From: Erysipelatoclostridium sp. An173
GTDB taxonomy: Bacteria; Bacillota_I; Bacilli_A; Erysipelotrichales; Coprobacillaceae
Direction: 5' to 3'
Assembly: GCF_002160495.1 (NCBI RefSeq)
Contig: NZ_NFKR01000013.1
Coordinates: 1-64,000 of the forward strand
Length of the DNA: 64,000 nt
Shown here: positions 1 to 8,728 of the stretch, piece by piece
How the letters are laid out: each line of letters opens with the position of its first letter
How positions within the stretch are numbered: the stretch's first letter is position 1
Notes under the pieces: generated by a model
What the model was told of the DNA's origin: nothing
Databases searched by the model: none
The model's input: the letters and a program-made list of their open reading frames with translations, nothing else
Position numbers and translations under genes: made by a program

Positions 1-93
1 GATGGACACACCTGTACCCATTCCGAACACAGAAGTTAAGCATCATAACGGCGACGATAGTACTTACGTGCAACAATAGCTAGCTGCCGGTTC
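1..93 (+). rRNA. rrf: 5S ribosomal RNA, 3' part (5' end outside window)
   Basis: The window opens inside a 5S rRNA. The conserved core CCGAACACAGAAGTTAAGC lies near 23-41 and is followed by a diverged helix IV/V region. The 5' end lies outside the window. The exact 3' end is uncertain by a few bases; I place it near 93, before the T-rich stretch. A strong terminator at 157-177 closes the operon, so the rRNA operon reads into the window from the left on the + strand. Confidence 0.9.
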
Positions 94-156
94 TTCTTTT
101 TTATTATCTAGAATTCTTTATCAAACGATATATGCTTTTTACAATGTATCCATTTT

Positions 157-177
157 GCCCTTCTAGGGCCTTTTTTT
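157..177 (+). terminator. rRNA operon terminator
   Basis: A short GC-rich hairpin (GCCCT, loop TCT, AGGGC) is followed by C and seven T. It lies about 65 bases past the 5S end and is the obvious stop for the rRNA operon. From here to 296 I see no gene. Confidence 0.8.
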
Positions 178-296
178 ATTTGAAAGATAAATAATTTAGG
201 TAGATTACAAAATTTTTTAGGGGGAATTTTAGTGGATTCTCACTATAAAAATCAGCTTTAAAGAATATTAATGCATTATATTATTTTAACAAAAAG

Positions 297-320
297 AAAA
301 AGTCTCTTGCGAGACTTTTT
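297..320 (-). terminator. ptsI terminator
   Basis: Perfect 10-bp inverted repeat AAAAAGTCTC / GAGACTTTTT with loop TTGC, just past the ptsI stop. On the minus strand the hairpin ends in a T tract. Confidence 0.85.
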
Positions 321-325
321 ACTTA

Positions 326-2035
326 TTATAAATCAACTGCTTCTTTAACTAGAGCAACTACTTCATCCATAGTTCCGCAGTTAATTGCTTTAGCTGCTAA
401 TTCTTCCATTTCAGATTTTTTCATTGATCTGATTAATTTTCTTTGAGATAAAATAGAAGTAGCAGACATAGAGAATTCATCTAATCCTAAACCAATTAGT
501 AATGGGGCTGCGATAGCTTCTCCAGCCATTTCTCCACACATACCAGTCCATTTTCCTTCAGCATGAGCTGATTCAATTACGTGTTTAACTAAACGTAAAA
601 TTGATGGATGGAATGGTTGATATAAGTAAGATACACCAGAAGACATTCTGTCAGCTGCAAATGTATATTGAACTAAGTCATTAGTTCCAATTGAGAAGAA
701 ATCAACTTCTTTAGCTAATTGATCAGCTAATACTGCTGCTGCAGGGATTTCAATCATAATACCAACTTGGAATGTATCAGAAACTTCAATACCTTCGTTA
801 ACTAATTTTTCTTTTTCTTCCATTAAGATTCCTTTAGCTTTTCTAAATTCATCTAATGTAGCAATCATAGGGAACATAATTCTTAAGTCACCATATACTG
901 ATGCTCTTAATAATGCTCTTAATTGTACTCTGAAGATATCTTCTCTTTGGAAGCATAAACGAACCGCACGTACTCCTAAGAATGGATTCATTTCTTCAGG
1001 TAATGGAAGAGCTTCGATTTTCTTATCTCCACCGATATCTAATGTACGTACAACAACTGGTTTACCGTTCATTCCTTCTAATACTTCTTTATAAACGTTA
1101 AATTGTTGTTCTTCAGTAGGTAATTCAGCTGATTCCATGTATAAGAATTCAGTTCTAAATAATCCGACACCTTCACCACCGTTATCAAGAACACCTTGAA
1201 TATCTTTAGGAGAACCAATATTAGCTACTAATTCAACTTGATGTCCATCAACAGTAACTGATTTTTCATTCTTTAATTGTTTTAATTCTTCTTTATATGC
1301 AATGAATGCTTCACGTTTTGCTTCATATTCTTTGATTTCATCATCAGTTGGGTTGATAATTACAACACCAGCTTCTCCATCTAAGATAATCATATCATCA
1401 TCATTAGCTTCTTCTGTAATTGTTTTACAAGAAACAACTGCAGGAATTTCTAATGAACGAGCCATGATTGCAGAGTGAGAAGTTCTTCCACCAATGTTAG
1501 TAGCAAAACCTTTAACTAAATTTTTATTTAATTGAGCTGTATCAGATGGAGTTAAATCATCAGCAATGATTACAACTTCTTCATCAATTAACGCTGGATT
1601 AGGTAATGATTTTCCTAATAAATTAGCTAATAAACGACGTGAAACGTCTTTAATATCAGCAGCTCTTTCTTTAAAGTATGGATCATCCATACTTTCAAAC
1701 ATCATGATGAAAGTATTTGCAACTTCATCTAATGCTGCATCAGCATTAATTTTTTCATTTTTAATTTTGTCTTCAACTTGAGTTTTTAATTCAGGATCTT
1801 GAAGTACTAATGCATGTGCATCAAATACTGCAGCTTCTTCAGCAGAAAGATTTTTTGATGCGGCTTCCTTAATTGATTCTAACTCTTTTGCAGTTTGTGA
1901 CATAGCGTCATCAAATTTTTTGATTTCAGCATCTACATCTTCTACAGTAACTTTAGTTACTGTTAAATCTGGCATAACTAGTTTATAGGCTTTTGCTATC
2001 GCAATACCACTAGAAGCCCCAATACCTTTTATCAT
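326..2035 (-). CDS. ptsI: PTS enzyme I (phosphoenolpyruvate-protein phosphotransferase)
   Basis: Cytoplasmic first enzyme of the sugar phosphotransferase system; it takes phosphate from PEP and passes it to HPr. The protein is 569 aa, normal for the family. It starts with the typical N-terminal [15 protein letters not shown]. The phospho-accepting His is about residue 187 in [13 protein letters not shown], and the C-terminal PEP-binding TIM barrel contains the GTNDLVQY and GMCGEMAG motifs. The start is supported by an AGGAGGTG-type ribosome site on the minus strand. No HPr gene (ptsH) is adjacent. It is transcribed alone with its own terminator, divergent from nagB, and so fits amino-sugar and sugar uptake. 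Confidence 0.97.
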   Translation of the reverse strand: MIKGIGASSGIAIAKAYKLVMPDLTVTKVTVEDVDAEIKKFDDAMSQTAKELESIKEAASKNLSAEEAAVFDAHALVLQDPELKTQVEDKIKNEKINADAALDEVANTFIMMFESMDDPYFKERAADIKDVSRRLLANLLGKSLPNPALIDEEVVIIADDLTPSDTAQLNKNLVKGFATNIGGRTSHSAIMARSLEIPAVVSCKTITEEANDDDMIILDGEAGVVIINPTDDEIKEYEAKREAFIAYKEELKQLKNEKSVTVDGHQVELVANIGSPKDIQGVLDNGGEGVGLFRTEFLYMESAELPTEEQQFNVYKEVLEGMNGKPVVVRTLDIGGDKKIEALPLPEEMNPFLGVRAVRLCFQREDIFRVQLRALLRASVYGDLRIMFPMIATLDEFRKAKGILMEEKEKLVNEGIEVSDTFQVGIMIEIPAAAVLADQLAKEVDFFSIGTNDLVQYTFAADRMSSGVSYLYQPFHPSILRLVKHVIESAHAEGKWTGMCGEMAGEAIAAPLLIGLGLDEFSMSATSILSQRKLIRSMKKSEMEELAAKAINCGTMDEVVALVKEAVDL

Positions 2036-2200
2036 ATAAAAACACCTCCATATATATATTCATTTTACCTTATTTATAGAAAAAAATAAAGAATTATTGG
2101 TTTTACTTTTAACTTATTTTTAATTATAATTTATTGTTTAGAATAGTAATAAACTATTAATGATTATAGATAAAAAAGAGCTGATTTTCTGTCTATTAGC

Positions 2201-2229
2201 TTGAACAAAATGCTTTAAAATAGTATCAT
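2201..2229 (+). promoter_or_regulatory. nagB promoter
   Basis: TTGAAC at 2201-2206 and TATCAT at 2224-2229 with a 17-base spacer, about 20 bases before the nagB start. I saw no clear catabolite-repression site beside it. Confidence 0.55.
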
Positions 2230-2248
2230 ATATGCGGAGGGACGTAAA

Positions 2249-2980
2249 ATGAAAGTAATTATAGTAGAAAATTATGAAGAAGCAAGCGTAGAAGCTGCAA
2301 AAGTAATGTTGGAAGTAGTAAAAAATAATCCAACTGCAAATTTAGGATTAGCAACAGGATCAACTCCAATTCGTTTATATGAATTGATGATTGAAGATCA
2401 TAAGAAGAACGGGACTTCTTATAAAGACATTAAAACATTTAACTTAGATGAATATTTTGGTTTAGAACCAACACATCCTCAAAGTTATCATTACTTTATG
2501 GAACAACATTTATTTAAAGATATTGATATCAATCCTGAAAATGTTCATGTACCAAATGGTGCTGGTGAAATTCAAAAAAGCTGTGATGACTATAACGAAT
2601 TATTAGCTAACAATCAATTGGATATCCAATTATTAGGAATTGGATCAAATGGTCATATTGGATTCAATGAACCAGGAACTGCTTTTGATTCAGTAACTCA
2701 TATGATTGAATTAAAAGAAAGTACTCGTCAAGATAACGCTCGTTTATTCTTTAATGGTAATATTGATGAAGTACCAACTCATGCAATTACAATGGGTATC
2801 TCTAATATTTTAGCTGCTAAAAAATTATTATTAGTTGCTTGTGGTGAAAATAAAGCTGTACCAATTAAAGTATTAGTAGAAGGTGAAAAAACTGTAGATG
2901 TACCTGCAAGTGCTTTACAAGATCATGATGATGTTACAGTTATTATTGATAAAGCAGCAGCTAGTTTATTAACTAAATAG
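2249..2980 (+). CDS. nagB: Glucosamine-6-phosphate deaminase
   Basis: Converts glucosamine-6-phosphate to fructose-6-phosphate and ammonia in amino-sugar catabolism. The protein is 243 aa, a normal length for the Firmicutes NagB form. Family marks are the phosphate-binding GLATGSTP near residue 33, the catalytic Asp in FNLDEYFG near 67, and NGHIGFNEPG at 134-143 with the active His. A GGAGG ribosome site precedes the ATG. It is a single-gene unit with its own promoter and terminator. nagA is not nearby. Divergent from ptsI. Confidence 0.96.
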   Translation: MKVIIVENYEEASVEAAKVMLEVVKNNPTANLGLATGSTPIRLYELMIEDHKKNGTSYKDIKTFNLDEYFGLEPTHPQSYHYFMEQHLFKDIDINPENVHVPNGAGEIQKSCDDYNELLANNQLDIQLLGIGSNGHIGFNEPGTAFDSVTHMIELKESTRQDNARLFFNGNIDEVPTHAITMGISNILAAKKLLLVACGENKAVPIKVLVEGEKTVDVPASALQDHDDVTVIIDKAAASLLTK

Positions 2981-2986
2981 ATTTTA

Positions 2987-3014
2987 AAGGAAAGATGTTA
3001 TTCTTTCCTTTTTT
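2987..3014 (+). terminator. nagB terminator
   Basis: Hairpin AAGGAAAGA / TCTTTCCTT with a short loop followed by a T tract, directly after the nagB stop. Confidence 0.85.
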
Positions 3015-3050
3015 AAAACCCTTTTTTTAACTTTAAAATACGCTCTTGAT

Positions 3051-3079
3051 TTGTACTATTATTACATAAAATATATAAT
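3051..3079 (+). promoter_or_regulatory. Promoter of the dGTPase gene
   Basis: TTGTAC at 3051-3056, 17-base spacer, TATAAT at 3074-3079. It lies immediately upstream of the ribosome site of the dGTPase-like gene. Confidence 0.65.
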
Positions 3080-3096
3080 AAAAAAGGGGTATTAAA

Positions 3097-4341
3097 ATGA
3101 CAAAAAATTTATTTATTAATGAGGCTATGAATGAAAACAATAAAAATTATTCATTATCAATAAAACGAGTATCACCGATTTATCAGCGTGATAGTGATTT
3201 ACGTAGTGAGTTTGGTCGTGATTATACTAGAATAATTTTTTCTCAAGCGTATCGTCGTCTTAAACATAAAACTCAAGTTTTTTTCGCAGTTAAAGACGAC
3301 CATGTTTGTACACGTAGTGAACATGTAAATTTAGTAGAATCAATTAGTTATACTATTGCAAATTATTTAGGTTTAAATACAGAATTAACTAAAGCTATTG
3401 CTGTTGGCCATGATTTGGGTCATGCACCTTTTGGGCATGGTGGTGAAACAATCATTAATGATATTGCTAAAAGTAATGGGTTAGATTCATTTTGGCATGA
3501 ACGTAATAGTCTGCATTTTATTGACAATATTGAAACATTAGAGGATGATGAACATGTACGTCATAATCTAAATTTAACTTATGCTGTTAGAGATGGTATT
3601 ATTTCACACTGTGGTGAGATGCAGCAAATGAAAATAAAAAAACGTGATCAAGCGATAGATTTAAACGATTATTTAACACCCGGTCAATATAATCCTTTTA
3701 CATGGGAAGGCTGTGTTGTTAAGGTTGCTGATAAAATAGCATATTTAGCTCGTGATATTGAAGATGCGTTGCGATTAAAAGTTTTAAAAGAAAATAAAGT
3801 TGAAGTCTTAAGAATGTCATTGAATCAGCTTTCTGAAGACTATCAATTCAATGCAATCAATAATGGAACGATAGTTAATTATTTCATTCAGGATGTATGC
3901 AAAAATAGTAATCCTGATGATGGAATTGCATTATCTAAAACAGCATTTGAAATAATGAAAACTATTATGAAATTTAATTATCAAAATATATATAAAATTG
4001 ATCGTGTTAAAATCCATAGTGATTATGTTAGTTTAATGTTACATTCAATTTTTGATTTTTATTATAAGTATGATTTAATAGCTAAGGATTTAAATACTAA
4101 CTTAATTAATGAGTTACTTAAAGATAAAGAACAGTTTCCTAATACTATTAATGGTTTTGTTCATTGGTTAGAAAAATATAGTAATATGAAATATTTTAAA
4201 CGTAATGAAATATATCAAAATAAAGTAATATATGATTTTATTAATGATGATCAAGCGATGATTAAAAGTATAATTGATTATTTATCAGGAATGAGTGATG
4301 CTTATATTATTCAGATTTTTAATGAATTAATTGCGTTTTAG
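3097..4341 (+). CDS. dGTP triphosphohydrolase-like HD-domain protein
   Basis: Deoxyguanosinetriphosphate triphosphohydrolase family (Dgt type), predicted to cut dNTPs into nucleosides and triphosphate. The protein is 414 aa. Visible marks are the N-terminal SDLRSEFGRDYTRIIFSQAYRRLKHKTQVF, His76 in TRSEHVNLVES, His105-Asp106 in GHDLGHAPFGH, and the later Asp in KVADKIAYLARDIEDA, completing the H..HD..D metal site. The start follows AAAAGGGG. The gene has its own promoter, and metAA follows after 56 bases without an obvious terminator between, so the two may be cotranscribed. Substrate preference among dNTPs cannot be read from sequence. Confidence 0.9.
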   Translation: MTKNLFINEAMNENNKNYSLSIKRVSPIYQRDSDLRSEFGRDYTRIIFSQAYRRLKHKTQVFFAVKDDHVCTRSEHVNLVESISYTIANYLGLNTELTKAIAVGHDLGHAPFGHGGETIINDIAKSNGLDSFWHERNSLHFIDNIETLEDDEHVRHNLNLTYAVRDGIISHCGEMQQMKIKKRDQAIDLNDYLTPGQYNPFTWEGCVVKVADKIAYLARDIEDALRLKVLKENKVEVLRMSLNQLSEDYQFNAINNGTIVNYFIQDVCKNSNPDDGIALSKTAFEIMKTIMKFNYQNIYKIDRVKIHSDYVSLMLHSIFDFYYKYDLIAKDLNTNLINELLKDKEQFPNTINGFVHWLEKYSNMKYFKRNEIYQNKVIYDFINDDQAMIKSIIDYLSGMSDAYIIQIFNELIAF

Positions 4342-4397
4342 TCTTAAAATATTTATTAAGTTATGGTAAACTAATGTTTATGTTAGGAGGTTAGCTT

Positions 4398-5345
4398 ATG
4401 CCTATTAAAATACCTAATGATTTACCAGCTAGTAAAATATTAAGAGAAGAAAATATTTTTGTTATGGATGAAAATAGGGCTTTATCGCAAGAAATTCGCC
4501 CGTTACAGCTTTTAATATTGAATATTATGCCAACTAAGATTGTAACTGAAACGCAATTATTAAGAATGCTTTCAAATACACCTTTGCAAATAGAAGTTGA
4601 CTGGATTCATATGGCCAGTCATGAATCTAAAAATACTTCACAAGAGCATTTATTGGCTTTTTATAAAACTTTCAAAGATATAAAAGATAAAAGTTATGAT
4701 GGTTTGATTATTACTGGAGCCCCAGTAGAAAAATTGCCATTTGAAGAAGTTGATTATTGGCAAGAAATGGTAGAAATTTTAGAGTGGGCCAAAACACATG
4801 TCTTCAGTTCTTTTTTCATTTGCTGGTCATCGCAAGCGGCATTGTATCATTATTATGGGATTCCAAAACATAAATTAGATGAAAAATTGACCGGAGTATA
4901 TTTCCATAGTACTAATATTGAAAAGATGAAACGTAAGATATTAAGAGGCTTTGACTATCAATTTTATGCACCTCATTCAAGATATACAACTGTTTTAGCA
5001 AAAGATATTGAAAAAGTTGCTAGTTTAGATATCTTAGCTCAAAGCAAAGAAGCTGGTGTTTATTTAATTGCTGAAAAGGATGGATCACGTTTTTTTGTTA
5101 CCGGTCATCCAGAATACGATCCTGATACATTAGATAAAGAATATAAAAGGGATTTAGCAATTTCTAGTGATGCTACGATGCCTAAAAATTATTATCGTAA
5201 TGATGATATAAATAATGAAATATTGGTTAAATGGCGTTCTCATGCTTATTTATTATTTAGTAACTGGTTAAATTATTATGTTTATCAATTAACACCATAT
5301 GACTTAAATGATTTAGAATCAATTAAGACAGGAAAAAAAGATTAG
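4398..5345 (+). CDS. metAA: Homoserine O-acetyltransferase (MetA family)
   Basis: First committed step of methionine synthesis, acylating homoserine. The protein is 315 aa, 1:1 with MetA along its length. The catalytic Cys is residue 142 in FFICWSSQAA, and the His-Glu pair sits in VTGHPEYD. Residue 111 is Glu (APVEKLPF), which in characterised MetA enzymes goes with acetyl-CoA; Gly111 goes with succinyl-CoA. So despite the old family name the predicted product is O-acetylhomoserine, matching the O-acetylhomoserine sulfhydrylase MetY at 16,680. The ribosome site AGGAGG precedes the ATG. No SAM riboswitch or T-box fits in the 56-base gap upstream. Confidence 0.93.
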   Translation: MPIKIPNDLPASKILREENIFVMDENRALSQEIRPLQLLILNIMPTKIVTETQLLRMLSNTPLQIEVDWIHMASHESKNTSQEHLLAFYKTFKDIKDKSYDGLIITGAPVEKLPFEEVDYWQEMVEILEWAKTHVFSSFFICWSSQAALYHYYGIPKHKLDEKLTGVYFHSTNIEKMKRKILRGFDYQFYAPHSRYTTVLAKDIEKVASLDILAQSKEAGVYLIAEKDGSRFFVTGHPEYDPDTLDKEYKRDLAISSDATMPKNYYRNDDINNEILVKWRSHAYLLFSNWLNYYVYQLTPYDLNDLESIKTGKKD

Positions 5346-5374
5346 AATTTGCATTCTAGTCTTTATTTTTTTTT
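5340..5374 (+). terminator. metAA terminator
   Basis: Hairpin GATTAGAAT / ATTCTAGTC (one G-T pair), loop TTGC, then a long T-rich tail. The stem includes the metAA stop codon. Confidence 0.8.
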
Positions 5375-5381
5375 GATAATT

Positions 5382-5390
5382 TGATAGAAT
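5382..5390 (+). promoter_or_regulatory. Extended -10 promoter of the tRNA pair
   Basis: TGATAGAAT at 5382-5390 is an extended -10 (TG, one base, TAGAAT), about 25 bases before tRNA-Leu. The -35 position falls in the T tract of the metAA terminator and is poor. Confidence 0.4.
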
Positions 5391-5414
5391 CTACTTACGG
5401 CAAGAAGGCCAAAT

Positions 5415-5501
5415 GCAGACATGGCGAAACTGGTATACGCGCTATCTTGAGGGGGTAGTGGGCATTAGCTCGTGCGAGTTCAACTCTCGCTGTCTGCACC
5501 A
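5415..5501 (+). tRNA. tRNA-Leu (anticodon GAG)
   Basis: Class II tRNA with CCA encoded. The acceptor GCAGACA pairs fully with TGTCTGC. The D stem is GCG/CGC, and the anticodon stem CTATC/GGTAG holds loop TTGAGGG, so the anticodon is GAG. A variable arm follows (GGGC/GCTC), and the T arm is GCGAG TTCAACT CTCGC. It reads leucine codons CUC and CUU. One base separates it from the next tRNA. Confidence 0.95.
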
Positions 5502-5502
5502 T

Positions 5503-5576
5503 GCCGGTGTAGTTCAATGGCAGAACGCATGAATGGTAATCATGAAATTCAAGTTCGATTCTTGGCTCCGGCACCA
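5503..5576 (+). tRNA. tRNA-Thr (anticodon GGT)
   Basis: Class I tRNA with CCA. The D arm is GTTC AATGGCA GAAC. The anticodon arm is CATGA ATGGTAA TCATG, giving anticodon GGT for threonine ACC/ACU. The T arm is TCAAG TTCGATT CTTGG, discriminator A. The acceptor GCCGGTG against CTCCGGC has one T-T mismatch at pair 6-67. The D-arm half looks glycine-tRNA-like, but the anticodon loop is clearly threonine. Confidence 0.88.
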
Positions 5577-5616
5577 TTTTAAAGTTAATTGATAGAGCAT
5601 TTATTTTCTAACGTTA

Positions 5617-5647
5617 TTAAAAGACTACAATATTTGTAGTCTTTTAA
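5617..5647. terminator. Bidirectional terminator between tRNA-Thr and the HD gene
   Basis: Perfect 14-bp inverted repeat TTAAAAGACTACAA / TTGTAGTCTTTTAA with a 3-base loop. It lies between two convergent units, so its A/T flanks can serve either strand. Confidence 0.8.
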
Positions 5648-5648
5648 A

Positions 5649-6710
5649 TCATTTATAGGGTTTAAAATCAAAATTAAAGCCAGTATATTTAAAATGCTTT
5701 AGATTTAAATATTGTTCAATATCTCTTGAGGCTTTTAATGAAATATCATTGATACGATATATTTTACCATTATGTTTAACTAGTGGAGTAATATATCTTT
5801 TTTTAACATCGATATTAATACAATACTTATCTTTTTGAAAAGAATTGCTGCCATAAAATGAAATCGTTTTTTGAAATCTAATAAAATTATTTTTAAGATA
5901 ATCATCTTTACAATTTAAAATCTTCTCGATTATTTTTCTTTCTGAAAGCGTATAAAGATCATCGATAGTTAAATAGTCACTAAAATTCATTGATTTTATT
6001 ATATCTGCTATAAACTGCATTGCTGTTCGATCTTTATCACTTATCCATTGAGGCCATAATTTACAAACAGTATCTATGTATTTTTTGGCAACTTTTAAAT
6101 CAGTAAATCCTAACTCAATTATATTATCTTCATTAACAAGTATTTCAATATTTTGATAGATTTCCTTAATTGTATCTAATTGCCAAATCCGGTAAAAACT
6201 AAGACCGCTAGAAAAATTATACTCAAAGCGATCTGCACTTAATCTAGGAGTATCATTATCAGCAATTGGATATATATGATAATCAATAACATCTTCAATT
6301 TTAATATTATCTTTTTTTAATAATGTGCAGATTTCTTTTGAATTTGAAATCATTAGCGCTGTTTTTTCTTCAGTTGCCTCTTGTACTAGCGTATCACCGT
6401 ATAAAAAATCAATACAATGTTTAAAAGCCGGAGTAGTAATATCGTGGAATAAGCCAGCTAAAGTTTGTTTTTTATCATGAGTAAAATGCCAGATAATTAA
6501 TGCTACTGCTACACTATGGTCAAGGGTTGAATACCAGTATTGGATATTAAAAAGTTTACAATAATCTAAACCGCAGTTCATACTAATATCCTTCAATCTT
6601 TGCATTGGCAGTGTATCGATGTAATCAACTAACCAATCTGGAAATTCTGGTGATAAGATTTTAAAATATTCTTTGATTTCAGGATGCAAATTATTTATAT
6701 AGTTGTTCAT
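5649..6710 (-). CDS. HD-domain protein of unknown substrate
   Basis: 353 aa cytoplasmic protein with an HD metal-hydrolase core. Asp64-His65 sits in TLDHSVAVAL, His89-Asp90 in LAGLFHDITTPAFKH, and a late Asp160 in RLSADRFEYN. The LSADRFEY pattern resembles dNTPase and SAMHD1-like HD proteins more than c-di-GMP enzymes, but the overall sequence is diverged and I cannot name a substrate. The C-terminal 150 residues contain no motif I recognise. The gene stands alone, facing the tRNA pair, with a shared terminator; pepV lies upstream after 46 bases on the same strand. Confidence 0.75.
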   Translation of the reverse strand: MNNYINNLHPEIKEYFKILSPEFPDWLVDYIDTLPMQRLKDISMNCGLDYCKLFNIQYWYSTLDHSVAVALIIWHFTHDKKQTLAGLFHDITTPAFKHCIDFLYGDTLVQEATEEKTALMISNSKEICTLLKKDNIKIEDVIDYHIYPIADNDTPRLSADRFEYNFSSGLSFYRIWQLDTIKEIYQNIEILVNEDNIIELGFTDLKVAKKYIDTVCKLWPQWISDKDRTAMQFIADIIKSMNFSDYLTIDDLYTLSERKIIEKILNCKDDYLKNNFIRFQKTISFYGSNSFQKDKYCINIDVKKRYITPLVKHNGKIYRINDISLKASRDIEQYLNLKHFKYTGFNFDFKPYK

Positions 6711-6756
6711 TAATATACTCCGTTTATATAATTGAAAAAAATCTCGTAACGAGATT

Positions 6757-8127
6757 TTAATCAGCTTTTATTAAATTATAAATTGCATGGCAATAAATTT
6801 CAGTTGCTTTAAGTAACGAATCAATTTTAATATTTTCATTATTTCCATGAATAAAATTATCTTCACCTTCAAATTCAGCGCCGAAAGCAACACAGTTTGG
6901 CATTGATTTAGCATAAGTTCCGCCACCAATTGCTTGTGGTTTAGAATTAGTATCACCTGAAACATCAACATATGCTTGATGTAGGGTAGAAACTAATTTA
7001 GATTTAGGATCAATATATAAAGCTTTACCAATATCATGATTTTCGTTTAATTGATAATTACTGCAGGCTGTTTGGAATTTTTCAATCATCTTATCAAAAT
7101 CCATATCATGAGGACAACGTAAATCTAAAGTTATTTTTAAATTTTCTTTGCAATAAGAAATAACACCAAGATTCATAGTTAAAGGTCCCATAGCCCCATT
7201 AAAATCAATTCCTAATTTTTTACCATGGTAATCATCAAGATATTCCAATACAAAATCAACTACTTTATTATCAACTACAGTAGCTAAATATTTGCATAAA
7301 TAAACTACAGCATTAATACCTTCTTCAGGGGTACTAGCATGAGCTGATTTTCCTTTTAAAACCAGTTTAGTATGATTTCCTTCTTCTTCGATAGTTCCAG
7401 TTAAATTATTACTACTTAGAAATTTTTGGAAAGAATCAACATATTGTTTATGATTTCCTTCGATTATTGCTTCACAAGTTTCTGGAACAATATTAGGTCG
7501 TGATCCTGCACATAGATAAATTAAACCATTTTTTTCAACATTACCAGTTATTTCAAAACTGCAACCAGCTTTTTCACCATAAACAACTGGGAAACCAGCA
7601 TCAGGGGTAAATCCCATTGTTGGATAAGGCATTTTAGTAAAATAATATTTGACACAGCTGCTACCTAATTCTTCGTTACATCCAAAAATAACTCTAGTTT
7701 TCATTTTAGTTGGAATGTTTAATGAGTTAACAATTTTAGCAGCATAGTAACTAGCAATTAAAGGTCCTTTATCATCAGCTACACCACGGCCATATAATTT
7801 ACCATCTTTAATAACTACTTCAAAAGGATTAGTATCCCAACCAGCTTCATTTACTGGAACAACATCCAGGTGTCCTAAAATTCCTAGAGTTTCTTCACCA
7901 CTACCAATATCAATATGACCCGCATGTCCATCTACATCTTGAACTTCAAAACCGTCACGGCGTCCAATTTCTAACATGGCATCGAGCGCTTTACGATTGG
8001 CAGCACCATAAGGTGCAAATAAAGCAACCGTGCTATCATCTTGCATTGAAGGAATAGCACATAAATCTTTTATATCTTGAAGCATTTGATCTTTTATTTT
8101 TAGTACTTCCGATTTAAAATCTATCAT
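6757..8127 (-). CDS. pepV: M20-family dipeptidase (PepV/Sapep type)
   Basis: Zinc aminopeptidase-like dipeptidase acting on dipeptides in the cytoplasm. The protein is 456 aa from the chosen start. Metal and catalytic marks are LGHLDVVP (His), GRGVADDKGP (Asp), GCNEELGSS (Glu pair), FTPDAGFPV (Asp) and the C-terminal FIHGNNENI (His). The open frame continues 34 codons further upstream in a hydrophobic stretch, but that part runs through the promoter. The ATG at 8127 has a GAGGTG ribosome site and gives the family N-terminus MIDFKSEV, so I reject the longer start. Divergent from the NUDIX gene. Confidence 0.92.
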   Translation of the reverse strand: MIDFKSEVLKIKDQMLQDIKDLCAIPSMQDDSTVALFAPYGAANRKALDAMLEIGRRDGFEVQDVDGHAGHIDIGSGEETLGILGHLDVVPVNEAGWDTNPFEVVIKDGKLYGRGVADDKGPLIASYYAAKIVNSLNIPTKMKTRVIFGCNEELGSSCVKYYFTKMPYPTMGFTPDAGFPVVYGEKAGCSFEITGNVEKNGLIYLCAGSRPNIVPETCEAIIEGNHKQYVDSFQKFLSSNNLTGTIEEEGNHTKLVLKGKSAHASTPEEGINAVVYLCKYLATVVDNKVVDFVLEYLDDYHGKKLGIDFNGAMGPLTMNLGVISYCKENLKITLDLRCPHDMDFDKMIEKFQTACSNYQLNENHDIGKALYIDPKSKLVSTLHQAYVDVSGDTNSKPQAIGGGTYAKSMPNCVAFGAEFEGEDNFIHGNNENIKIDSLLKATEIYCHAIYNLIKAD

Positions 8128-8149
8128 TATAATCACCTCGAAAATAATT

Positions 8150-8199
8150 ATAACACTATTAGTTGTATTTTTTAACAATTTTAATAATAATAGTGTTAT
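8150..8199. promoter_or_regulatory. Symmetrical divergent promoters in a 12-bp inverted repeat
   Basis: ATAACACTATTA at 8150-8161 and TAATAGTGTTAT at 8188-8199 are perfect inverted copies. Each arm supplies the extended -10 of one divergent promoter: TGTTATAAT for pepV on the minus strand and TGTTATGAT for the NUDIX gene on the plus strand (TATGAT at 8197-8202, possible -35 TTAACA at 8172-8177). It may be an operator for a shared dimeric regulator, or simply mirrored promoters. Confidence 0.6.
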
Positions 8200-8227
8200 G
8201 ATATAGTAAATAATTAGGAGGTAGAGC

Positions 8228-8662
8228 ATGAAAAATGTAAAATTTCACATAACTGTAAAAGGTATTGTCGTATTAGATAATAAGATTTTATTATTAAAAA
8301 GAGTTAAACCCTCAACAGATGGATTAGGTTTTTGGGAATTGCCTGGAGGTGGACTAGAATATGGAGAAACACCTAATCAGGCTTTGATTAGAGAGTTAAA
8401 GGAGGAAACAGGATTAGATATTGTAATAATTAAACCAGCTTACACATTTACAAAAATTAGAGAAGATTATCAGACAGTTGGAATCGGCTTTTTATGTATT
8501 CCAAAAAATGATCATGTTCGCCTTTCCGATGAACACACTGATTATTGTTTTGTAACGATAGAAAAAGCAAAAGAATTGTTAGATAAAGAAATATATAATG
8601 ATATTATTTATACTATTGAAGAATATTATCTAGGGCGTGATTTTAGTAAAGCTAACGTATAA
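8228..8662 (+). CDS. NUDIX hydrolase
   Basis: 144 aa pyrophosphohydrolase. The NUDIX box is complete: GGGLEYGE, then seven residues, then RELKEETGL. Likely substrates are nucleoside diphosphates linked to another group; MutT-like or NUDT-like choices cannot be separated by sequence. AGGAGG lies before the ATG. Divergent from pepV and sharing the symmetric promoter region. A following promoter for tex suggests it is monocistronic. Confidence 0.88.
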   Translation: MKNVKFHITVKGIVVLDNKILLLKRVKPSTDGLGFWELPGGGLEYGETPNQALIRELKEETGLDIVIIKPAYTFTKIREDYQTVGIGFLCIPKNDHVRLSDEHTDYCFVTIEKAKELLDKEIYNDIIYTIEEYYLGRDFSKANV

Positions 8663-8668
8663 TTTTGG

Positions 8669-8696
8669 TTGATAATTTGTAATTTTAAAGTAAAAT
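8669..8696 (+). promoter_or_regulatory. tex promoter
   Basis: TTGATA at 8669-8674, 16-base spacer, TAAAAT at 8691-8696, about 30 bases before the tex start. Confidence 0.45.
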
Positions 8697-8728
8697 AGAG
8701 TGGTCAGACATTTTTCAAAGGAGATTAT

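Noticed and set aside
5395-5577. 60-aa open frame on the minus strand over the tRNA genes
   Set aside because: It lies wholly over two well-folded tRNAs; the frame is a by-product of the tRNA sequence.
8128-8229. 34-codon hydrophobic N-terminal extension of the PepV-type gene
   Set aside because: It runs through the promoter of the gene and overlaps the start of the divergent gene. The internal ATG at 8127 has a GAGGTG site and gives the family N-terminus.
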